This document shows, piece after piece, positions 39,860 to 50,930 of a stretch of 64,000 nucleotides of DNA. The stretch is from Allopusillimonas ginsengisoli (lineage in GTDB: Bacteria; Pseudomonadota; Gammaproteobacteria; Burkholderiales; Burkholderiaceae_B), in assembly GCF_004153455.1 (NCBI RefSeq), contig NZ_SDQE01000001.1, forward strand, positions 930,001-994,000, written 5' to 3'. The notes under the pieces are model-generated. The model was not told the DNA's origin and ran no database searches. It saw only the letters and a list, made by a program, of their open reading frames with translations. How positions within the stretch are numbered: position 1 is the first letter of the stretch; every line of letters starts with the position of its first letter. A program made the translations under genes and the position numbers.

Positions 39860-41049
39860 GTCCGTTTCCCTCGCATCATGTTGCGGTTTTCGAAATCGAC
39901 GCGAAACAGCAGCGCCATCGCAATCAGGTTCATCACTATGCCGGTGCCGCCATAGCTAACCATGGGCAGCGTCAGCCCCTTGGTCGGCAACAACCCCACG
40001 CACACACCGATATTGATGAAACACTGCACACCGAACCACAGGGCAACGCCTTGTGCCACGAGGCCATTGAAAATGCGCTCCATCGCAATGGCCTGGCGCC
40101 CAATCTCGAATCCGCGCCACACCAGGAACACAAACAACCCCAGCAATGCCATCAGTCCGACAAAGCCGAGCTCTTCGCCAATCACTGCCACGATAAAGTC
40201 GGTATGCGCTTCGGGCAGGTAATGCAGTTTCTCGATACTGGCCCCCAGACCCACACCGAACCATTCGCCACGGCCCAGCGCGATCAGGGAGTGCGATAAC
40301 TGGTAGGCGCTGCCATAGGCGTTCTCGGGATTCCAGGGATCGAGATAGACAAACAAGCGTTCTCGACGCCAGGGCGAGAGCCATATCAACAGCAGAAAGC
40401 TGCCGACCATGATGCCCAGCAGCGTGGAAAAAAGCTTGCCGTTGATGCCGCCGATAAACAGGATGCCCACGGCGATGGCAACAATAACCATGAAGGCGCC
40501 CAAGTCAGGCTCGAGCAGCAGCAGAATCCCCACTACCGCCAGTGCGCAGGCCATAGGCAAAAAGCCTCTCAGGAAGTCATGCATGTGTTCCTGCTTGCGC
40601 ACCGTGTAGTCTGCCGCGTACAGCAACACGGCGACTTTCATGAGCTCGGAAGGTTGAAAATTAATGGGCCCGAGCGGCAACCAGCGGCGCGCGCCGTTGA
40701 CTTCCCGGCCCAAACCCGGCACCAGCACCACCAGCAGCAGGAGCAGGCATAGCAGGAACAAAGGCACCGAGGATTTTTGCCATACCTTCATGGGAATGCT
40801 GACCGCGAACAGGGCGCCCACCAACCCGACAAGAATGAACACGCCATGGCGCAGCACAAAATAGTAACGGCCATAGCTTTCGTAACGCGGGCCATCCGCC
40901 AGCGCGATACTTGCCGAATACACCATCAACAGCCCGAACATGACCAGCGTGCTGGCAACGATGAGCAGCGGAATATCAAAGCTGGGCATCGTCGTGCGGC
41001 CGGGCCTGACAGCATTTACACCCGAGGTCAGATCTGCGAACAGGCTCAT
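39856..41049 (-). CDS. ftsW: Septal peptidoglycan polymerase FtsW
   Basis: A 397-residue SEDS-family glycosyltransferase that polymerises lipid II at the septum together with FtsI. About ten transmembrane helices are seen. Family segments are [48 protein letters not shown], and [13 protein letters not shown]. It overlaps murD by 4 bases upstream and murG by 4 downstream. Confidence 0.96.
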   Translation of the reverse strand: MSLFADLTSGVNAVRPGRTTMPSFDIPLLIVASTLVMFGLLMVYSASIALADGPRYESYGRYYFVLRHGVFILVGLVGALFAVSIPMKVWQKSSVPLFLLCLLLLLVVLVPGLGREVNGARRWLPLGPINFQPSELMKVAVLLYAADYTVRKQEHMHDFLRGFLPMACALAVVGILLLLEPDLGAFMVIVAIAVGILFIGGINGKLFSTLLGIMVGSFLLLIWLSPWRRERLFVYLDPWNPENAYGSAYQLSHSLIALGRGEWFGVGLGASIEKLHYLPEAHTDFIVAVIGEELGFVGLMALLGLFVFLVWRGFEIGRQAIAMERIFNGLVAQGVALWFGVQCFINIGVCVGLLPTKGLTLPMVSYGGTGIVMNLIAMALLFRVDFENRNMMRGKRT

Positions 41050-42575
41050 GCGACCTCCCCCCGTTCCAGCGCCAGCGCCTGGACTTCGTCGATAAAGCAG
41101 CGGCCACGATGGCCATAGTTCGTGAACATATCCATGCTGGCGCAGGCAGGCGACAGCAACACGATGTCTCCTTCTCTGGCGAGAGCGAAAGCGCGCGTCA
41201 CTGCCTCGTGCAAACTGTCTGCCTGTTCCGTGGGCACACCTGCTGACGCCACTGCCTGGGCGATGGCAGGCCCATCATGGCCTATCAACACGACGGCACG
41301 CGCATGCTCGCGCACAGGTTTGAGCAGCGGTGAAAAATCCTGCCCTTTGCCCAGGCCGCCCGCGATCAGTACAGCCTGCGCATCCAGTCCCTCCAGCGCT
41401 GCCACTGTCGCCCCGACATTGGTTCCTTTGCTGTCATTCACGAAATCCACGCCGCCGACATTGCGCACGAATTCCATGCGATGCGGCTCGCCCTCGTAAT
41501 CGCGCAACGCGCGCAGCATGCCTGCCCAACTCAGATCCAGGCTGCGCGCCAGCGCCAACGCTGCCAGCGCGTTCAGCGCATTATGGCGGCCCCGCAAGCG
41601 CAGGGCGTCTGCCGGCATCAGGCGGCTGACACGGCCCTCGTTGCGCAACAGTTCCGCCTGCGCTTTCTTGCGCCGCGCAGGCTTTGCAGGCATATCGAAA
41701 TCTATCGCTTCGGACGCCGTCAGCCACAGTACATCGTTGCTGTTCTCCAAGCCAAGATCGCCCTCGGCGTCCGGCGCGCCGAGTCCGAAACTGCGCACCG
41801 CCGGCGCGCGAAGATCGGGCACCATGGCCGCCACAACAGGATCATCGCGGTTCACCACCGCCACCTCGGCCATGGTCAACAAGCGGGCCTTCGCCGCGGC
41901 ATAGGCCTGCATATCGCCATGCCAATCCAGATGATCCTGGCTAATATTGAGCACCACTGCCGCATCGGCCTTCAGGCGCGATGTGGTTTCCAGTTGAAAG
42001 CTCGACAACTCGAGCACCCATACATCGGGCAAAGCTTGCTCATCCAGCGCCTTGGACAGCGCAGCCAGAGCGGCCGGGCTGATATTGCCCGCCGACAGGG
42101 CCTGAAGGCCACATGCTTCGACCAGCCGTCGCGCCATGGCCGTTACCGTGGTCTTGCCATTGGTGCCGGTTACGGCCAGCAAGCGAGGCTGATAGCCTTG
42201 CTGTGCCATGTCTTCCAGCGCGCGGGCAAACAACTCGACTTCGCCGATGATTTCGATGCCTTGCTGTGCGGCCAGCGCCAGCAGAGACTGTTGCGGCGGC
42301 TGCGACGGCACGAGCCCGGGGCTGAGCACAATGGTGTGCACACCTTCCAGGGCATCTGCTGAAAAAGCGGCCTCACCCAGACGATAGTCAACGTTGGATG
42401 CGCCCAGCGAAGCTTTCAGTGTCGCCAATCCCCCCGGTTCCGCACGCGTATCCAGCACACGCAAGCGGGCGCCATGCCGGCTGCACCACAGTGCAGCAGC
42501 CACACCGGTCTCGCCCAACCCCATAATGAGCGTCAGGCCGTCCGTGCGCACCGAAGGAAAGGACCAGTTATTCAT
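41046..42575 (-). CDS. murD: UDP-N-acetylmuramoyl-L-alanine--D-glutamate ligase MurD
   Basis: A 509-residue Mur ligase adding D-Glu. [13 protein letters not shown] marks the UDP-binding domain, [15 protein letters not shown] (about residue 135) the ATP site, and [12 protein letters not shown] the central domain. It is longer than E. coli MurD (438); the extra length includes a charged stretch around [14 protein letters not shown] in the central domain. The ATG at 42575 overlaps the mraY stop by 4 bases and gives the conserved N-terminus. Confidence 0.95.
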   Translation of the reverse strand: MNNWSFPSVRTDGLTLIMGLGETGVAAALWCSRHGARLRVLDTRAEPGGLATLKASLGASNVDYRLGEAAFSADALEGVHTIVLSPGLVPSQPPQQSLLALAAQQGIEIIGEVELFARALEDMAQQGYQPRLLAVTGTNGKTTVTAMARRLVEACGLQALSAGNISPAALAALSKALDEQALPDVWVLELSSFQLETTSRLKADAAVVLNISQDHLDWHGDMQAYAAAKARLLTMAEVAVVNRDDPVVAAMVPDLRAPAVRSFGLGAPDAEGDLGLENSNDVLWLTASEAIDFDMPAKPARRKKAQAELLRNEGRVSRLMPADALRLRGRHNALNALAALALARSLDLSWAGMLRALRDYEGEPHRMEFVRNVGGVDFVNDSKGTNVGATVAALEGLDAQAVLIAGGLGKGQDFSPLLKPVREHARAVVLIGHDGPAIAQAVASAGVPTEQADSLHEAVTRAFALAREGDIVLLSPACASMDMFTNYGHRGRCFIDEVQALALERGEVA

Positions 42576-43744
42576 CGCAATTTCAGTGTTGCCAAGCCAA
42601 TAAGCACCAGCATCATGCTGATGATCCAGAAACGAACCACCACCTGGGTTTCTTTCCACCCGGTGACTTCAAAGTGATGATGAAGCGGCGCCATTCGGAA
42701 TATTCGACGCCCCTCTCCATATCGTCGCTTGGTGTATTTGAACCACGCCACCTGCACCATGACAGACAGCGTTTCGGCGACAAATACACCTCCCATGATG
42801 AAAAGCACGATTTCCTGGCGCACAATGACTGCAATGGTTCCCAAGGCACCGCCCAGGGCCAGTGCGCCGACATCCCCCATGAACACCTGAGCGGGATAGG
42901 CATTGAACCAAAGAAAGGCCAGCCCCGCGCCTGCAATGGCGGCGCACAGCACCATGAGTTCGGATGCGCCGGGTATATACGGGAACAGCAGATATTTGGA
43001 ATAATCGACGCGGCCAACCACATACGCAAAAATGCCCAGTGCGCTGCCCACCATCACGGTCGGCATGATGGCCAACCCGTCCAGCCCATCGGTCAGGTTG
43101 ACGGCATTGCTGGAGCCGACAATCACAAGCCAGGTCAGGGCTACAAAACCAAAGACGCCCAGCGGATAGCTCACGCTCTTGAAGAAGGGCACGATCAAGT
43201 CGGCACGGGTGGGCAACGGCATGGTGAATCCACTGAGCACCCAGTCCCGGAACAAAGGCCACAGGTCGGCGTTGGCCGGCGCCGATACCGCAAACGTCAG
43301 ATAGATGGACGCCACAATGCCAATCAGGGCCTGCCAGAAGAACTTGCGTCGCGAGGACATGCCTTCAGGGTCACGATTCACGACTTTTTTGTAGTCATCG
43401 ACCCAGCCTATCCAGCCGAAACCAAAAGTCACCAGCAACACCACCCACACAAACCGGTTGGTCCAGTCCGCCCACATCAGCGTACTGACGCCTATCGCTA
43501 TCAGGATAAGGGCGCCACCCATCGTCGGGGTGCCATTCTTCTGCAAATGTGATTCGGGACCGTAAGCACGAACCGCCTGCCCGATCTTGAGCGCGGTAAG
43601 GCGACGAATCACCCAGGGTCCGGCAAACAGTCCGATCAACAAGGCCGTTCCACACGCCAGCACTGCGCGGAAGGTAATGTACTCAAACACCCCGAAAGCG
43701 CGGATGTGGGAGTCTGACAGCCAACGAGCGAGTTCAAGTAGCAT
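42572..43744 (-). CDS. mraY: Phospho-N-acetylmuramoyl-pentapeptide transferase MraY
   Basis: A 390-residue, ten-helix membrane enzyme making lipid I from UDP-MurNAc-pentapeptide and undecaprenyl phosphate. [11 protein letters not shown], the catalytic aspartates in GWVDDYKKV and [13 protein letters not shown], and the HHHFE motif ([12 protein letters not shown]) are intact. The ATG at 43744 overlaps the end of murEF by 11 bases. Length is standard for betaproteobacteria. Confidence 0.97.
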   Translation of the reverse strand: MLLELARWLSDSHIRAFGVFEYITFRAVLACGTALLIGLFAGPWVIRRLTALKIGQAVRAYGPESHLQKNGTPTMGGALILIAIGVSTLMWADWTNRFVWVVLLVTFGFGWIGWVDDYKKVVNRDPEGMSSRRKFFWQALIGIVASIYLTFAVSAPANADLWPLFRDWVLSGFTMPLPTRADLIVPFFKSVSYPLGVFGFVALTWLVIVGSSNAVNLTDGLDGLAIMPTVMVGSALGIFAYVVGRVDYSKYLLFPYIPGASELMVLCAAIAGAGLAFLWFNAYPAQVFMGDVGALALGGALGTIAVIVRQEIVLFIMGGVFVAETLSVMVQVAWFKYTKRRYGEGRRIFRMAPLHHHFEVTGWKETQVVVRFWIISMMLVLIGLATLKLR

Positions 43745-46601
43745 GACCAGCTCCTTGTTCGAACAGGGCCTGTCGTTGTTCGAGTGTCTGTATGACACGC
43801 TCCATACGCATGCTGCGTGATCCTTTGACCAGGATGTTGGCGGGAAGGCGAGCAGCCAGGTCCTGGGCCAGGCTGTCGATGGTTGGGTAGGCATGAGCGT
43901 CGTGCCCGAACGCCTTGACGGCGTCTTCACACGCCGGCCCAAAAGCCAGCAGCATATCGATGCCCTTGTCGAGGGCATAGCGGCCCACTTCAGCGTGCAT
44001 GGCCGGGCCATCCGCGCCGACTTCGCCCATATCACCCAACACAAGTATCTTGCGGCCCTGAAGCTGCGACAGGACATCTATGGCGGCGCGCACTGAATCG
44101 GGATTGGCGTTATAGGTATCGTCAATCAATTGGAACCCGCCCGGCAACGCGCGGGGCTGCATGCGCCCCTTCACGGGATTGAAGGCTTCGAGTCCGCGAA
44201 TGATGGCGTCAAAGGGGACGCTCGCCGCCAGCGCGCAGGCCGCGGCAGCCATCGCATTGCGCAGATTGTGCGCGCCCGGCGCGGATAAGGTCAGCTCGGC
44301 GCTTCCTGCCGAAGTCACTAATTGGCATCGTGTCAGTGAGGGCTCTGCCTGAATGCGATCGGCATGGACTTCCTGCCCTACGCCAAATCCAAAACGCATC
44401 ACCTTGCGGCCCGCGGCCAAGTCAGACCACAGCGCAGTATAGGCATCGTCGCCAGGAAAGACAGCGACGCCGTCAACGGGCAAGCCCTGGAGCACGCTGC
44501 CGTTCTCACGCGCCACGGCTTCGACCGACCGCATGAATTCTTGATGCTCCCGCTGCGCATTATTGACCAGCGCCACAGTGGGCTGAGCCATCGCAGTCAA
44601 CACAGCGATCTCGCCCGGATGGTTCATGCCAAGCTCGATGACGGCAGCACGATGGCCACGCGCCAGACGCAGCAGGGACAGCGGCACGCCGATTTCATTG
44701 TTCAGATTGCCACGCGTTGCCAGGCTGGCCTGTTCACCATGGGCTTCGCGCAGGATGGCGGCAATCATTTCCTTGGTTGTAGTCTTGCCGTTGCTGCCCG
44801 TGACGCCAATAACCGGAATATCGAACCGGCGGCGCCAAACCGTGGCCATCCTCCCCAGTGCCTGGCGTGCTTCGCCCAGCACGAACTGATGCAACGAGAC
44901 AGCGGGATTGGCGTGCTCGACCACAGCCGCACACGCGCCGGCCTCTTCCACAGCAGCGAGATAGGCGTGACCGTCAAAACTTTCGCCTCGGAGCGCCACA
45001 AAGAGCTGGCCCGCAGTGATACTGCGGGAATCGGTCGAAATGCCCAGACCATCTCCCCAGGTCAGTGCAAAACGCGCCCACTCGCGGTCGTCAAAGGGCG
45101 TACGCACGCCTTGTGTTTCTTGATAGGTTTCGTGCCCCTTGCCCGCAAGCAGCACCACATCTGCGGCATCCGCCTCCCAAATCGCTGACAGGATCGCAAT
45201 CGCGCGATCCTGTTCTATACGCGGGGGGGTGGGCATGCCGGCCGCGATCTGCGCGATGATGGACGGGGGATCTTCGCTGCGCGGGTTGTCGTCGGTGAGG
45301 ATCACCTTGTCTGCTTGTAGCGCGGCGATACCGCCCATAATGGGACGCTTGCCGCTATCGCGACTGCCGCCGCAACCAAACACACAAACCAATCTGCCGC
45401 CCCTGGCCTGGGCCAACGGCCGCAAGGCGCTCAGCGCATGCGCAAGCGCGTCAGGGGTATGCGCATAATCGACCACGACCATAGGCCCGGACTGACTCGT
45501 TGCAGGCCTGACCGCTGCCTGCCCGTCCATGGCGGATGTCACCCGGCCTTCCAGTGCCGCAGCTTCCACAATCTGCAGGCGGCCTGGCACCGGCCGCAAC
45601 GCGGCCAGTACCCGGGTAATTCGTGACACATCCCAACCTTGATCCTGCAGCACGCCTGCCAACAGCAGCAGGTTCGAAATATTGTGTTCACCCACCAAAC
45701 GCGTCAGCACCTGGGTGCTTCCGGCGGGCGTAATCAATTTGAATACCAATCCATAAGGACCAACCTGTATGTCCTGTGCCTGGATTGTCGCAGTGGGCAC
45801 CTGACCCAACGAGTACGACAGTGCCATGGCAGGCGGCAAGGTGCCCAGCAACTCGGCGCCCACCGCATCATCGGCGTTGATGATGGCGCGTCGCAGCCCT
45901 GGCCACTGGAACAGCGCGAGCTTGGCGCGCTTGTAGTTTTCCTGCGTCAGGTGGTAATCGAGATGATCACGTGTGAGGTTGGTAAACCCCGCAACATCGA
46001 TGTGCACCTGATCCAGACGCCCCTGCTCAATACCTATGGACGACGCCTCCAGCGCCACGACCTGTGCGCCCGCATCGCGCAGCGCTGCCAGACTGTGATG
46101 CATGGTCAGTATGTCCGGGGTGGTCAGCGCACCACCCAGATCTTCACCATTCGGCAAGGTCACGCCCAGCGTACCGATGGTGCCGCAGGGAATATTCTCG
46201 GCATTGAGCGCAGCCGCCAGCCACTGTACGCAACTGGTCTTGCCGTTGGTACCCGTCACTGCAACCACCTTGATCGCTCGCGATGGTTCGCCATACCAAC
46301 TATGCGCCACCGCGCCGAGTTTGCCCGCCAGATCAACCACTTGAAGAAGAGGAACCCCTGCGGCTTCGGTGGTCGCGCATTGCCGCTCGACTTGCGCGCC
46401 GGCCTTCCGCTCGCCGGCTTCCGCAACAATCGCTACCGCACCCAGCGCGACAGCCTGAGCGATATAGTCTCGCCCATCGGTACTGGCGCCGGGGCAGGCA
46501 AAAAACACATCGCCAGCGCTAAGCTGGCGGGTGTCCAGGCACAGGCGGGCCTCATGCGATGCATGGCGTCCGAGCCAGGAGATGATGTCATGCGCCGTCA
46601 T
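43734..46601 (-). CDS. murE: Fused MurE-MurF ligase (meso-DAP-adding and D-Ala-D-Ala-adding)
   Basis: A 955-residue single chain carrying two complete Mur ligases. Residues about 1-510 are Mur[12 protein letters not shown] site GTNGKTS near 115, and DNPRSEDP near 434, the meso-diaminopimelate-recognition pattern. Residues about 515-955 are Mur[20 protein letters not shown] site [10 protein letters not shown] near 600, and [11 protein letters not shown]. No stop, frameshift or start-like gap occurs between them. A MurE-MurF fusion is known in Bordetella. The fusion would place successive steps of stem-peptide synthesis on one protein. It overlaps ftsI by 4 bases and mraY by 11. It serves as both murE and murF; no separate murF is present in this cluster. 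Confidence 0.96.
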   Translation of the reverse strand: MTAHDIISWLGRHASHEARLCLDTRQLSAGDVFFACPGASTDGRDYIAQAVALGAVAIVAEAGERKAGAQVERQCATTEAAGVPLLQVVDLAGKLGAVAHSWYGEPSRAIKVVAVTGTNGKTSCVQWLAAALNAENIPCGTIGTLGVTLPNGEDLGGALTTPDILTMHHSLAALRDAGAQVVALEASSIGIEQGRLDQVHIDVAGFTNLTRDHLDYHLTQENYKRAKLALFQWPGLRRAIINADDAVGAELLGTLPPAMALSYSLGQVPTATIQAQDIQVGPYGLVFKLITPAGSTQVLTRLVGEHNISNLLLLAGVLQDQGWDVSRITRVLAALRPVPGRLQIVEAAALEGRVTSAMDGQAAVRPATSQSGPMVVVDYAHTPDALAHALSALRPLAQARGGRLVCVFGCGGSRDSGKRPIMGGIAALQADKVILTDDNPRSEDPPSIIAQIAAGMPTPPRIEQDRAIAILSAIWEADAADVVLLAGKGHETYQETQGVRTPFDDREWARFALTWGDGLGISTDSRSITAGQLFVALRGESFDGHAYLAAVEEAGACAAVVEHANPAVSLHQFVLGEARQALGRMATVWRRRFDIPVIGVTGSNGKTTTKEMIAAILREAHGEQASLATRGNLNNEIGVPLSLLRLARGHRAAVIELGMNHPGEIAVLTAMAQPTVALVNNAQREHQEFMRSVEAVARENGSVLQGLPVDGVAVFPGDDAYTALWSDLAAGRKVMRFGFGVGQEVHADRIQAEPSLTRCQLVTSAGSAELTLSAPGAHNLRNAMAAAACALAASVPFDAIIRGLEAFNPVKGRMQPRALPGGFQLIDDTYNANPDSVRAAIDVLSQLQGRKILVLGDMGEVGADGPAMHAEVGRYALDKGIDMLLAFGPACEDAVKAFGHDAHAYPTIDSLAQDLAARLPANILVKGSRSMRMERVIQTLEQRQALFEQGAGHAT

Positions 46602-48334
46602 TCTGGCGCCCCCTCTTTGGAACCCAGGGCCACCATCGACTCGATGGGCGCATCTGGCTGCACGCCCATGCGCCGCAAGCTGCCGGCCACAATTTTTGCA
46701 AACACCGGCGCGGCAACACGCCCGCCGTAGTAACCCTTGCCGTGCGGTTCGTCTATGGTGACCGCCACCACAATGCGCGGATTGGAAACCGGCGCAAAGC
46801 CCACAAACGAGCTGCGATACTTGGTGCGGCTGTATTTGCCATCAACGATCTGACGTGCTGTACCGCTCTTGCCGGCGACCCTGTAGCCTTGTACCTGCGC
46901 CAGTTTGGCGCCGTCAGGGCCCGCCGCCGCTTCAAGCATGGCGCGGATCTGGCCGGCAATCTGCGGTTTGTAAACCTGTACGCTGGTGGGCTTGCCTTCG
47001 CGCTTGAGCAGCGTCAACGACACCATGTCGCCATTGCGGGCAAAAACGGTATAAGCATGCGCAATCTGCATCAGGGACACGGACAGCCCATAGCCATATG
47101 CCATGGTGGCGCGCTCGATGGGACGCCAGCGCTCCCAGGGGCGCAGCCGCCCGGATGCCACGCCCGGAAAATGTGTTTGCGGCGGGCGCCCAAAGCCCAG
47201 CTCGGTAAACTTGGTCCACATCTCTTCCGAAGTCAGTTTCTCGGAAATCATCGTCATGCCGATATTGCTGGAGCGCCGCAGAATCCCGGCTACGTTCAGG
47301 ACACCGTTGCGGCTGACATCAGAAATCGTGGAGCCCTGATAGCGGTATTGTCCGTTGCCGGTGTTGAACAACGTGGATGTGGAGATGCGGTTGATATCCA
47401 GCGCCAGCGCCGCGGTAAACGGTTTCATGATGGAGCCGGGCTCGAAGGTGTCCGTCAGTGCACGATTGCGCAGGGCCGCACCCTTGCGATCACTGCGATC
47501 ATTAGGATCGTAAGTGGGCAGGTTGACCAGTGACAGCACCTCGCCCGTCTGGACATCGATCACAATCACGGCACCTGCCTTGGCATTGTTTTCCGCCAAT
47601 GCTTCCTTGAGTGCCGCGTAGGCATCAAACTGAAGACCAGCATCGATGGACAGTCTCAGATCCTGCCCGTTGACAGGCGGCACAATGGCCTGAACATCCT
47701 CCACGACGCGGCCCAGCCTGTCCTTGATCACACGGCGTGAACCCGGCTTGCCGGACAGTTCCTCGTTGAACGCCAGCTCGATTCCATCAATACCTTTATC
47801 TTCAATATTGGTGAAGCCAATCACATGCGCTGCCACCTCGCCTTCGGGATAGAAGCGACGCATTTCCTTTTGATCATGGAAGCCGGGGATCTTGAGCTGG
47901 CGTATCTTGTCGGCCAGGTCGATGGATACCTGCCGCTTTATATAGACAAAGCTGCGATCCTCATCCATGATGCGCGCCTTGATGTCCGGCACCGACAAAT
48001 CCAGCAGCTTGCCAAGCGCCTGCAATTGCGCATCGCTTGCCTTGCGCGCATCTTCAGGAATCGCCCAGACTGCCCGCACCGGCACGCTCGAGGCCATGAC
48101 CACGGTACCGGTACGATCGAAAATCTTTCCGCGCGTTGCGGGCAATACCAGCGTGCGCTCATAGCGCCGCTCACCCTGCTGCTTCAAAAACTCGTTGGAC
48201 AAGCCTTGCAGGTACATGGCTTTGGCCGCCAGCGCAACGAATCCGAGCATCAGCAGTATCAAGACCAGCCGTGATCGCCACAGCGGCATCTGATGATGCA
48301 GTACAGGGCTATCGAAGAAACGCACGCGCTTCAT
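46598..48334 (-). CDS. ftsI: Septal peptidoglycan transpeptidase FtsI (PBP3)
   Basis: A 578-residue class B penicillin-binding protein for septal crosslinking. A transmembrane helix lies at about 20-42, the non-catalytic domain follows (ATRGKIFDRTG), then the transpeptidase with S-x-x-K (EPGSIMKPFTAA, about residue 300), SxN (RRSSNIGM) and KSGTARQ. All active-site motifs are intact. It works with FtsW in the same operon. The ATG overlaps the ftsL stop by 4 bases. Confidence 0.97.
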   Translation of the reverse strand: MKRVRFFDSPVLHHQMPLWRSRLVLILLMLGFVALAAKAMYLQGLSNEFLKQQGERRYERTLVLPATRGKIFDRTGTVVMASSVPVRAVWAIPEDARKASDAQLQALGKLLDLSVPDIKARIMDEDRSFVYIKRQVSIDLADKIRQLKIPGFHDQKEMRRFYPEGEVAAHVIGFTNIEDKGIDGIELAFNEELSGKPGSRRVIKDRLGRVVEDVQAIVPPVNGQDLRLSIDAGLQFDAYAALKEALAENNAKAGAVIVIDVQTGEVLSLVNLPTYDPNDRSDRKGAALRNRALTDTFEPGSIMKPFTAALALDINRISTSTLFNTGNGQYRYQGSTISDVSRNGVLNVAGILRRSSNIGMTMISEKLTSEEMWTKFTELGFGRPPQTHFPGVASGRLRPWERWRPIERATMAYGYGLSVSLMQIAHAYTVFARNGDMVSLTLLKREGKPTSVQVYKPQIAGQIRAMLEAAAGPDGAKLAQVQGYRVAGKSGTARQIVDGKYSRTKYRSSFVGFAPVSNPRIVVAVTIDEPHGKGYYGGRVAAPVFAKIVAGSLRRMGVQPDAPIESMVALGSKEGAPE

Positions 48335-48630
48335 GGCTGCCCTCCCTGCTTGGAGGCCGAAGCGGACACCTGGCCTTTCAGGTAGATAGTGCGCTCGACC
48401 CCTGCGGGCAGCATATGCAAATCATCGCGGGCGATGCCGTCAATCCGGGCATTACGCGCCAACTCCGCACGCTCCAGCTGCAAACGTCGCCAGTCTGTAT
48501 CCAACTGCCGCGTCTTGTCTTCAAGACGCCCCGCCTCAATGTATAACTGGCGTGACTGAAAGCGCGCCGTGACCAGCGAGAGCGCAGACAGCATCAACGC
48601 AGCAGCAAACAGGAGACTGAGACGACCCAT
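48331..48630 (-). CDS. ftsL: Cell division protein FtsL
   Basis: A 99-residue bitopic protein with one N-terminal transmembrane helix (about 4-22) and a periplasmic coiled coil (about 28-70) with a heptad-like EAGRLEDKTRQLDTDWRRLQLE pattern broken into charged and hydrophobic residues. FtsL pairs with FtsB and FtsQ to activate FtsWI. It starts one base into the rsmH stop (overlap of 1) and overlaps ftsI by 4. Identification rests on topology, size and position, since FtsL sequences diverge strongly. Confidence 0.9.
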   Translation of the reverse strand: MGRLSLLFAAALMLSALSLVTARFQSRQLYIEAGRLEDKTRQLDTDWRRLQLERAELARNARIDGIARDDLHMLPAGVERTIYLKGQVSASASKQGGQP

Positions 48631-49787
48631 TACCCGCGCCCTCCCTTCTTGCTTGGGCGACGCCGCCCCGTGGCGGGCGTATCGTGCAGCATTGGACCAG
48701 GGTTTTCCACAAACGAAGCGCCGCCATCAGGCGGCAGTGGGGTTGTCGTGCGCTCTGCCACGCGTAGCACGGCAGAGCGGGCGCGGACATTGCCCCCCGC
48801 CTCCTCGGCCTCGGGCAATATCCGCCCTAGCGATCGCAGAATGGGTTGGGGCATGTCTTTCTCGAGAATGGGCAGGCGAGCATGCGCCGCGGCCGGCCGG
48901 GCAGCCGCTGCAATGCATTGCTTGACCATACGGTCTTCAAGAGAATGGAAGCTGATCACCGCCAAACGCCCTCCCGGCGCCAATACAGTCAGAATTGCCT
49001 TGAGGGCGCGCGCGAGCTCCTCGAGTTCTTGATTGAGGTAAATCCGTATAGCCTGAAAGCTGCGAGTGGCCGGGTGTTGACCCTTTTCGCGCGTACGGAC
49101 GACACTGGCGACGAGCTCGGCGAGATCGAGCGTTGTGCGCAGCGGCCTGGATTCGCGGCGAGCCACAACCGCCTTTGCAATCTGGAAAGCAAACCGTTCT
49201 TCGCCATAGTGTGCTATGACCTCCCTCAACTCATCAACGCCGACCTGAGCCAGCCATTGCGCAGCGGTTATGCCGCTGCTTGTATCCATCCGCATGTCCA
49301 GCGGGCCCTCTCGCATGAACGAGAACCCCCTGGAGGCATCATCGATCTGGGGGGATGAAACACCCAGATCCAGCATTACTCCATCGACAGCCTCAATACC
49401 CAGCGCCGCCAGCCTTTCGGCCATCTCGGCAAAACCGCTGTGCACGACTGTCACCCTGCCATCCTCATCAGCAAGCTGATGTGCCACCGCGATGGCTTGC
49501 GGATCCTTGTCGAACACCACCAGCCGCGCATCCTTTGCAAGGCGGGACAACAAAAACCGACTATGTCCACCGCGGCCAAACGTGCCATCGACAAACACGC
49601 CACCGGCCTTGCCCTGAACGTTTTCCACGCCTTTCGAGACAACATCCGAACCGGCTGTTTCAACCACCCCATCCGGAACCCGCCTGCCAGCCACTCTTTT
49701 TGACGACTTGCCCTTGACACCAAAACCAGGATCAACGAGCGCGTTGACCGTAGGCTCCAGCAGCACGGACCGATGCATGAACACCAT
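48630..49787 (-). CDS. rsmH: 16S rRNA (cytosine1402-N4)-methyltransferase RsmH (MraW)
   Basis: A 385-residue SAM-dependent methyltransferase of the ribosomal decoding centre. [44 protein letters not shown], and [10 protein letters not shown] are present. It is longer than E. coli RsmH (313). About 40 extra residues, low in conservation, sit between the N-terminal segment and the SAM-binding glycine loop (about residues 20-62), and a basic tail of about 40 residues follows the usual end (RSAVLRVAE). The gene lies 9 bases after mraZ and shares one base with ftsL. Confidence 0.94.
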   Translation of the reverse strand: MVFMHRSVLLEPTVNALVDPGFGVKGKSSKRVAGRRVPDGVVETAGSDVVSKGVENVQGKAGGVFVDGTFGRGGHSRFLLSRLAKDARLVVFDKDPQAIAVAHQLADEDGRVTVVHSGFAEMAERLAALGIEAVDGVMLDLGVSSPQIDDASRGFSFMREGPLDMRMDTSSGITAAQWLAQVGVDELREVIAHYGEERFAFQIAKAVVARRESRPLRTTLDLAELVASVVRTREKGQHPATRSFQAIRIYLNQELEELARALKAILTVLAPGGRLAVISFHSLEDRMVKQCIAAAARPAAAHARLPILEKDMPQPILRSLGRILPEAEEAGGNVRARSAVLRVAERTTTPLPPDGGASFVENPGPMLHDTPATGRRRPSKKGGRG

Positions 49788-49796
49788 AAGAGGACT

Positions 49797-50225
49797 TCAG
49801 AAAGAAAATTGTTCGAGAACCTCGGGCATGCCCTTGGCGAGATCTTCAGCTTCGCGGCGCGCCCATTCGGCGGAATCCCACAGTTCGAAATGACTGCCCA
49901 TCCCCAACAGCATGACCTCTCGAGTCAGGCCGGCGGCGGTACGCAGCTCAGGCGCCACCAGTATCCGGCCCGATCCATCCATATCCACATCCTGCGCATT
50001 ACCCAGCAGCAAACGCTGCAATGGGCGCGCGGACATCGGGAACGCGGCAATCTGTTCGCGCTTCTTTTCCCACACACTGCGGGGGTACACGAGCAGGCAA
50101 CCATCGGGATGGCGGGTGAGGGTAAGACGTCCTTCGACCTGGGAGACGAGCGCGTCACGATGCCGGGTCGGAATCGAGATCCGCCCCTTGGCATCGAGAG
50201 TGAGAGCGCTGCTACCCTGGAACAA
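49797..50225 (-). CDS. mraZ: Transcriptional regulator MraZ (TTG start)
   Basis: A 142-residue MraZ/AbrB-fold protein with two repeats, each with a D-x-x-x-R core: [14 protein letters not shown] near residue 12 and [14 protein letters not shown] near residue 90. In E. coli MraZ binds direct repeats ahead of its own gene and represses the dcw operon. The TTG at 50225 is chosen over a GTG at 50249. It begins [10 protein letters not shown], matching family N-termini, has GGGGAAG just upstream, and leaves a 36-base leader. The GTG would be only about 12 bases from the predicted transcript start and would put the operator inside the gene. Confidence 0.92.
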   Translation of the reverse strand: MFQGSSALTLDAKGRISIPTRHRDALVSQVEGRLTLTRHPDGCLLVYPRSVWEKKREQIAAFPMSARPLQRLLLGNAQDVDMDGSGRILVAPELRTAAGLTREVMLLGMGSHFELWDSAEWARREAEDLAKGMPEVLEQFSF

Positions 50226-50233
50226 GTTTTCTT

Positions 50234-50268
50234 CCCCACTTTTTTGCACAAAATCCTACTTTTCCCCA
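50234..50268 (-). promoter_or_regulatory. MraZ-type operator: four boxes at 10-bp spacing
   Basis: On the minus strand the 5-base boxes TGGGG (50264-50268), TAGGA (50254-50258), TGCAA (50244-50248, degenerate) and TGGGG (50234-50238) are exactly 10 bases apart, each preceded by G. MraZ is known to bind TGGGN repeats with 5-base spacers. The first box touches the -10 element and the last overlaps the mraZ ribosome-binding site. Confidence 0.8.
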
Positions 50269-50296
50269 CTCTACGGTAAGGGACGCAACTGGTCAA
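50268..50296 (-). promoter_or_regulatory. Sigma-70 promoter of the dcw cluster (Pmra)
   Basis: TTGACC (50291-50296) and TAGAGT (50268-50273) on the minus strand are separated by 17 bases. The -10 is immediately followed by the MraZ boxes. Predicted transcription start is near 50261. Confidence 0.7.
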
Positions 50297-50475
50297 GCGC
50301 AAAGTTGCAATTTTTTCAATCACGACAAGCACTTAGCAGCATTTTCGAAGAGAAGCAAAAGGAAAAACTCTTGAGAAATCAAGAAATTGTGTCTTGAACT
50401 GAAAGTCCTTTATCACAAGGCCCCGCCGGAAAGCCCTGAATAATTTGCAATTGCTGACACTTTTGGAGAAAAGCA

Positions 50476-50498
50476 TGGCGCCACATGATTTGACGCCA
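50476..50498 (-). terminator. Weak terminator-like hairpin after rnpB
   Basis: A 5-bp inverted repeat (TGGCG/CGCCA, arms 50494-50498 and 50476-50480, 13-base loop) is followed by TGCTTTTC on the minus strand, 10 bases beyond the RNase P RNA 3' end. The stem is short, so this is tentative. Confidence 0.3.
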
Positions 50499-50508
50499 GA
50501 AAGCCAGG

Positions 50509-50919
50509 AGGTGAGACAGGTCTGTAGGCCGGATTCTGTACGCCTGGCACGCCAGGCGGGCAATCATTCCTCTGGGCCCGGCATTGCTGCCGCGCTCTAG
50601 CCATCTACCCGCATGCTCGGGCGAGCCGCCCTTTTGGCACAAGGCCAGTCGCATGCCTATTTGATGTTGCTCCGGATAGAGGTTGCCGCGTTTCACCCTG
50701 CCGCGCCATGGGCGTTGCCGCCCATACAGTACGGAGATGGCCGTACCAGTGCATGCTTGCGCATGCCCGCGCCGCAGACTCGTCTCTGTGGCCCTATTCC
50801 TCGGCTTGCCGGCGCATTGCTGCGCCACCTCGCCGGACGGCCGTTAGCCGCTATCCTGCTCTGTGGAGTCCGGACCTTCCTCGATGCCTACACACCGCGA
50901 TTGCCCAACCTGCCTCACC
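50509..50919 (-). ncRNA. rnpB: RNase P RNA (bacterial type A)
   Basis: About 411 nucleotides on the minus strand. The 5' conserved block AGGAAGGTCCGGACTCCA, the internal GAGGAATGATTGCCC, and the 3' conserved ACAGAATCCGGCCTAC are all present; the outer helix P1 forms between GGTGAGGCAGGTT at the 5' end and GACCTGTCTCACC at the 3' end, with G-U pairs. It is the catalytic RNA that trims tRNA 5' leaders. Ends are set by P1 pairing and by a -10 element 6 bases upstream. Frames reading through this segment on either strand are not genes. Confidence 0.95.
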
Positions 50920-50924
50920 CCGGC

Positions 50925-50930
50925 ATTGTA
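50925..50930 (-). promoter_or_regulatory. -10 element of rnpB
   Basis: TACAAT on the minus strand ends 6 bases before the predicted RNA 5' end, the right distance for a sigma-70 start. No good -35 is seen. Confidence 0.55.
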
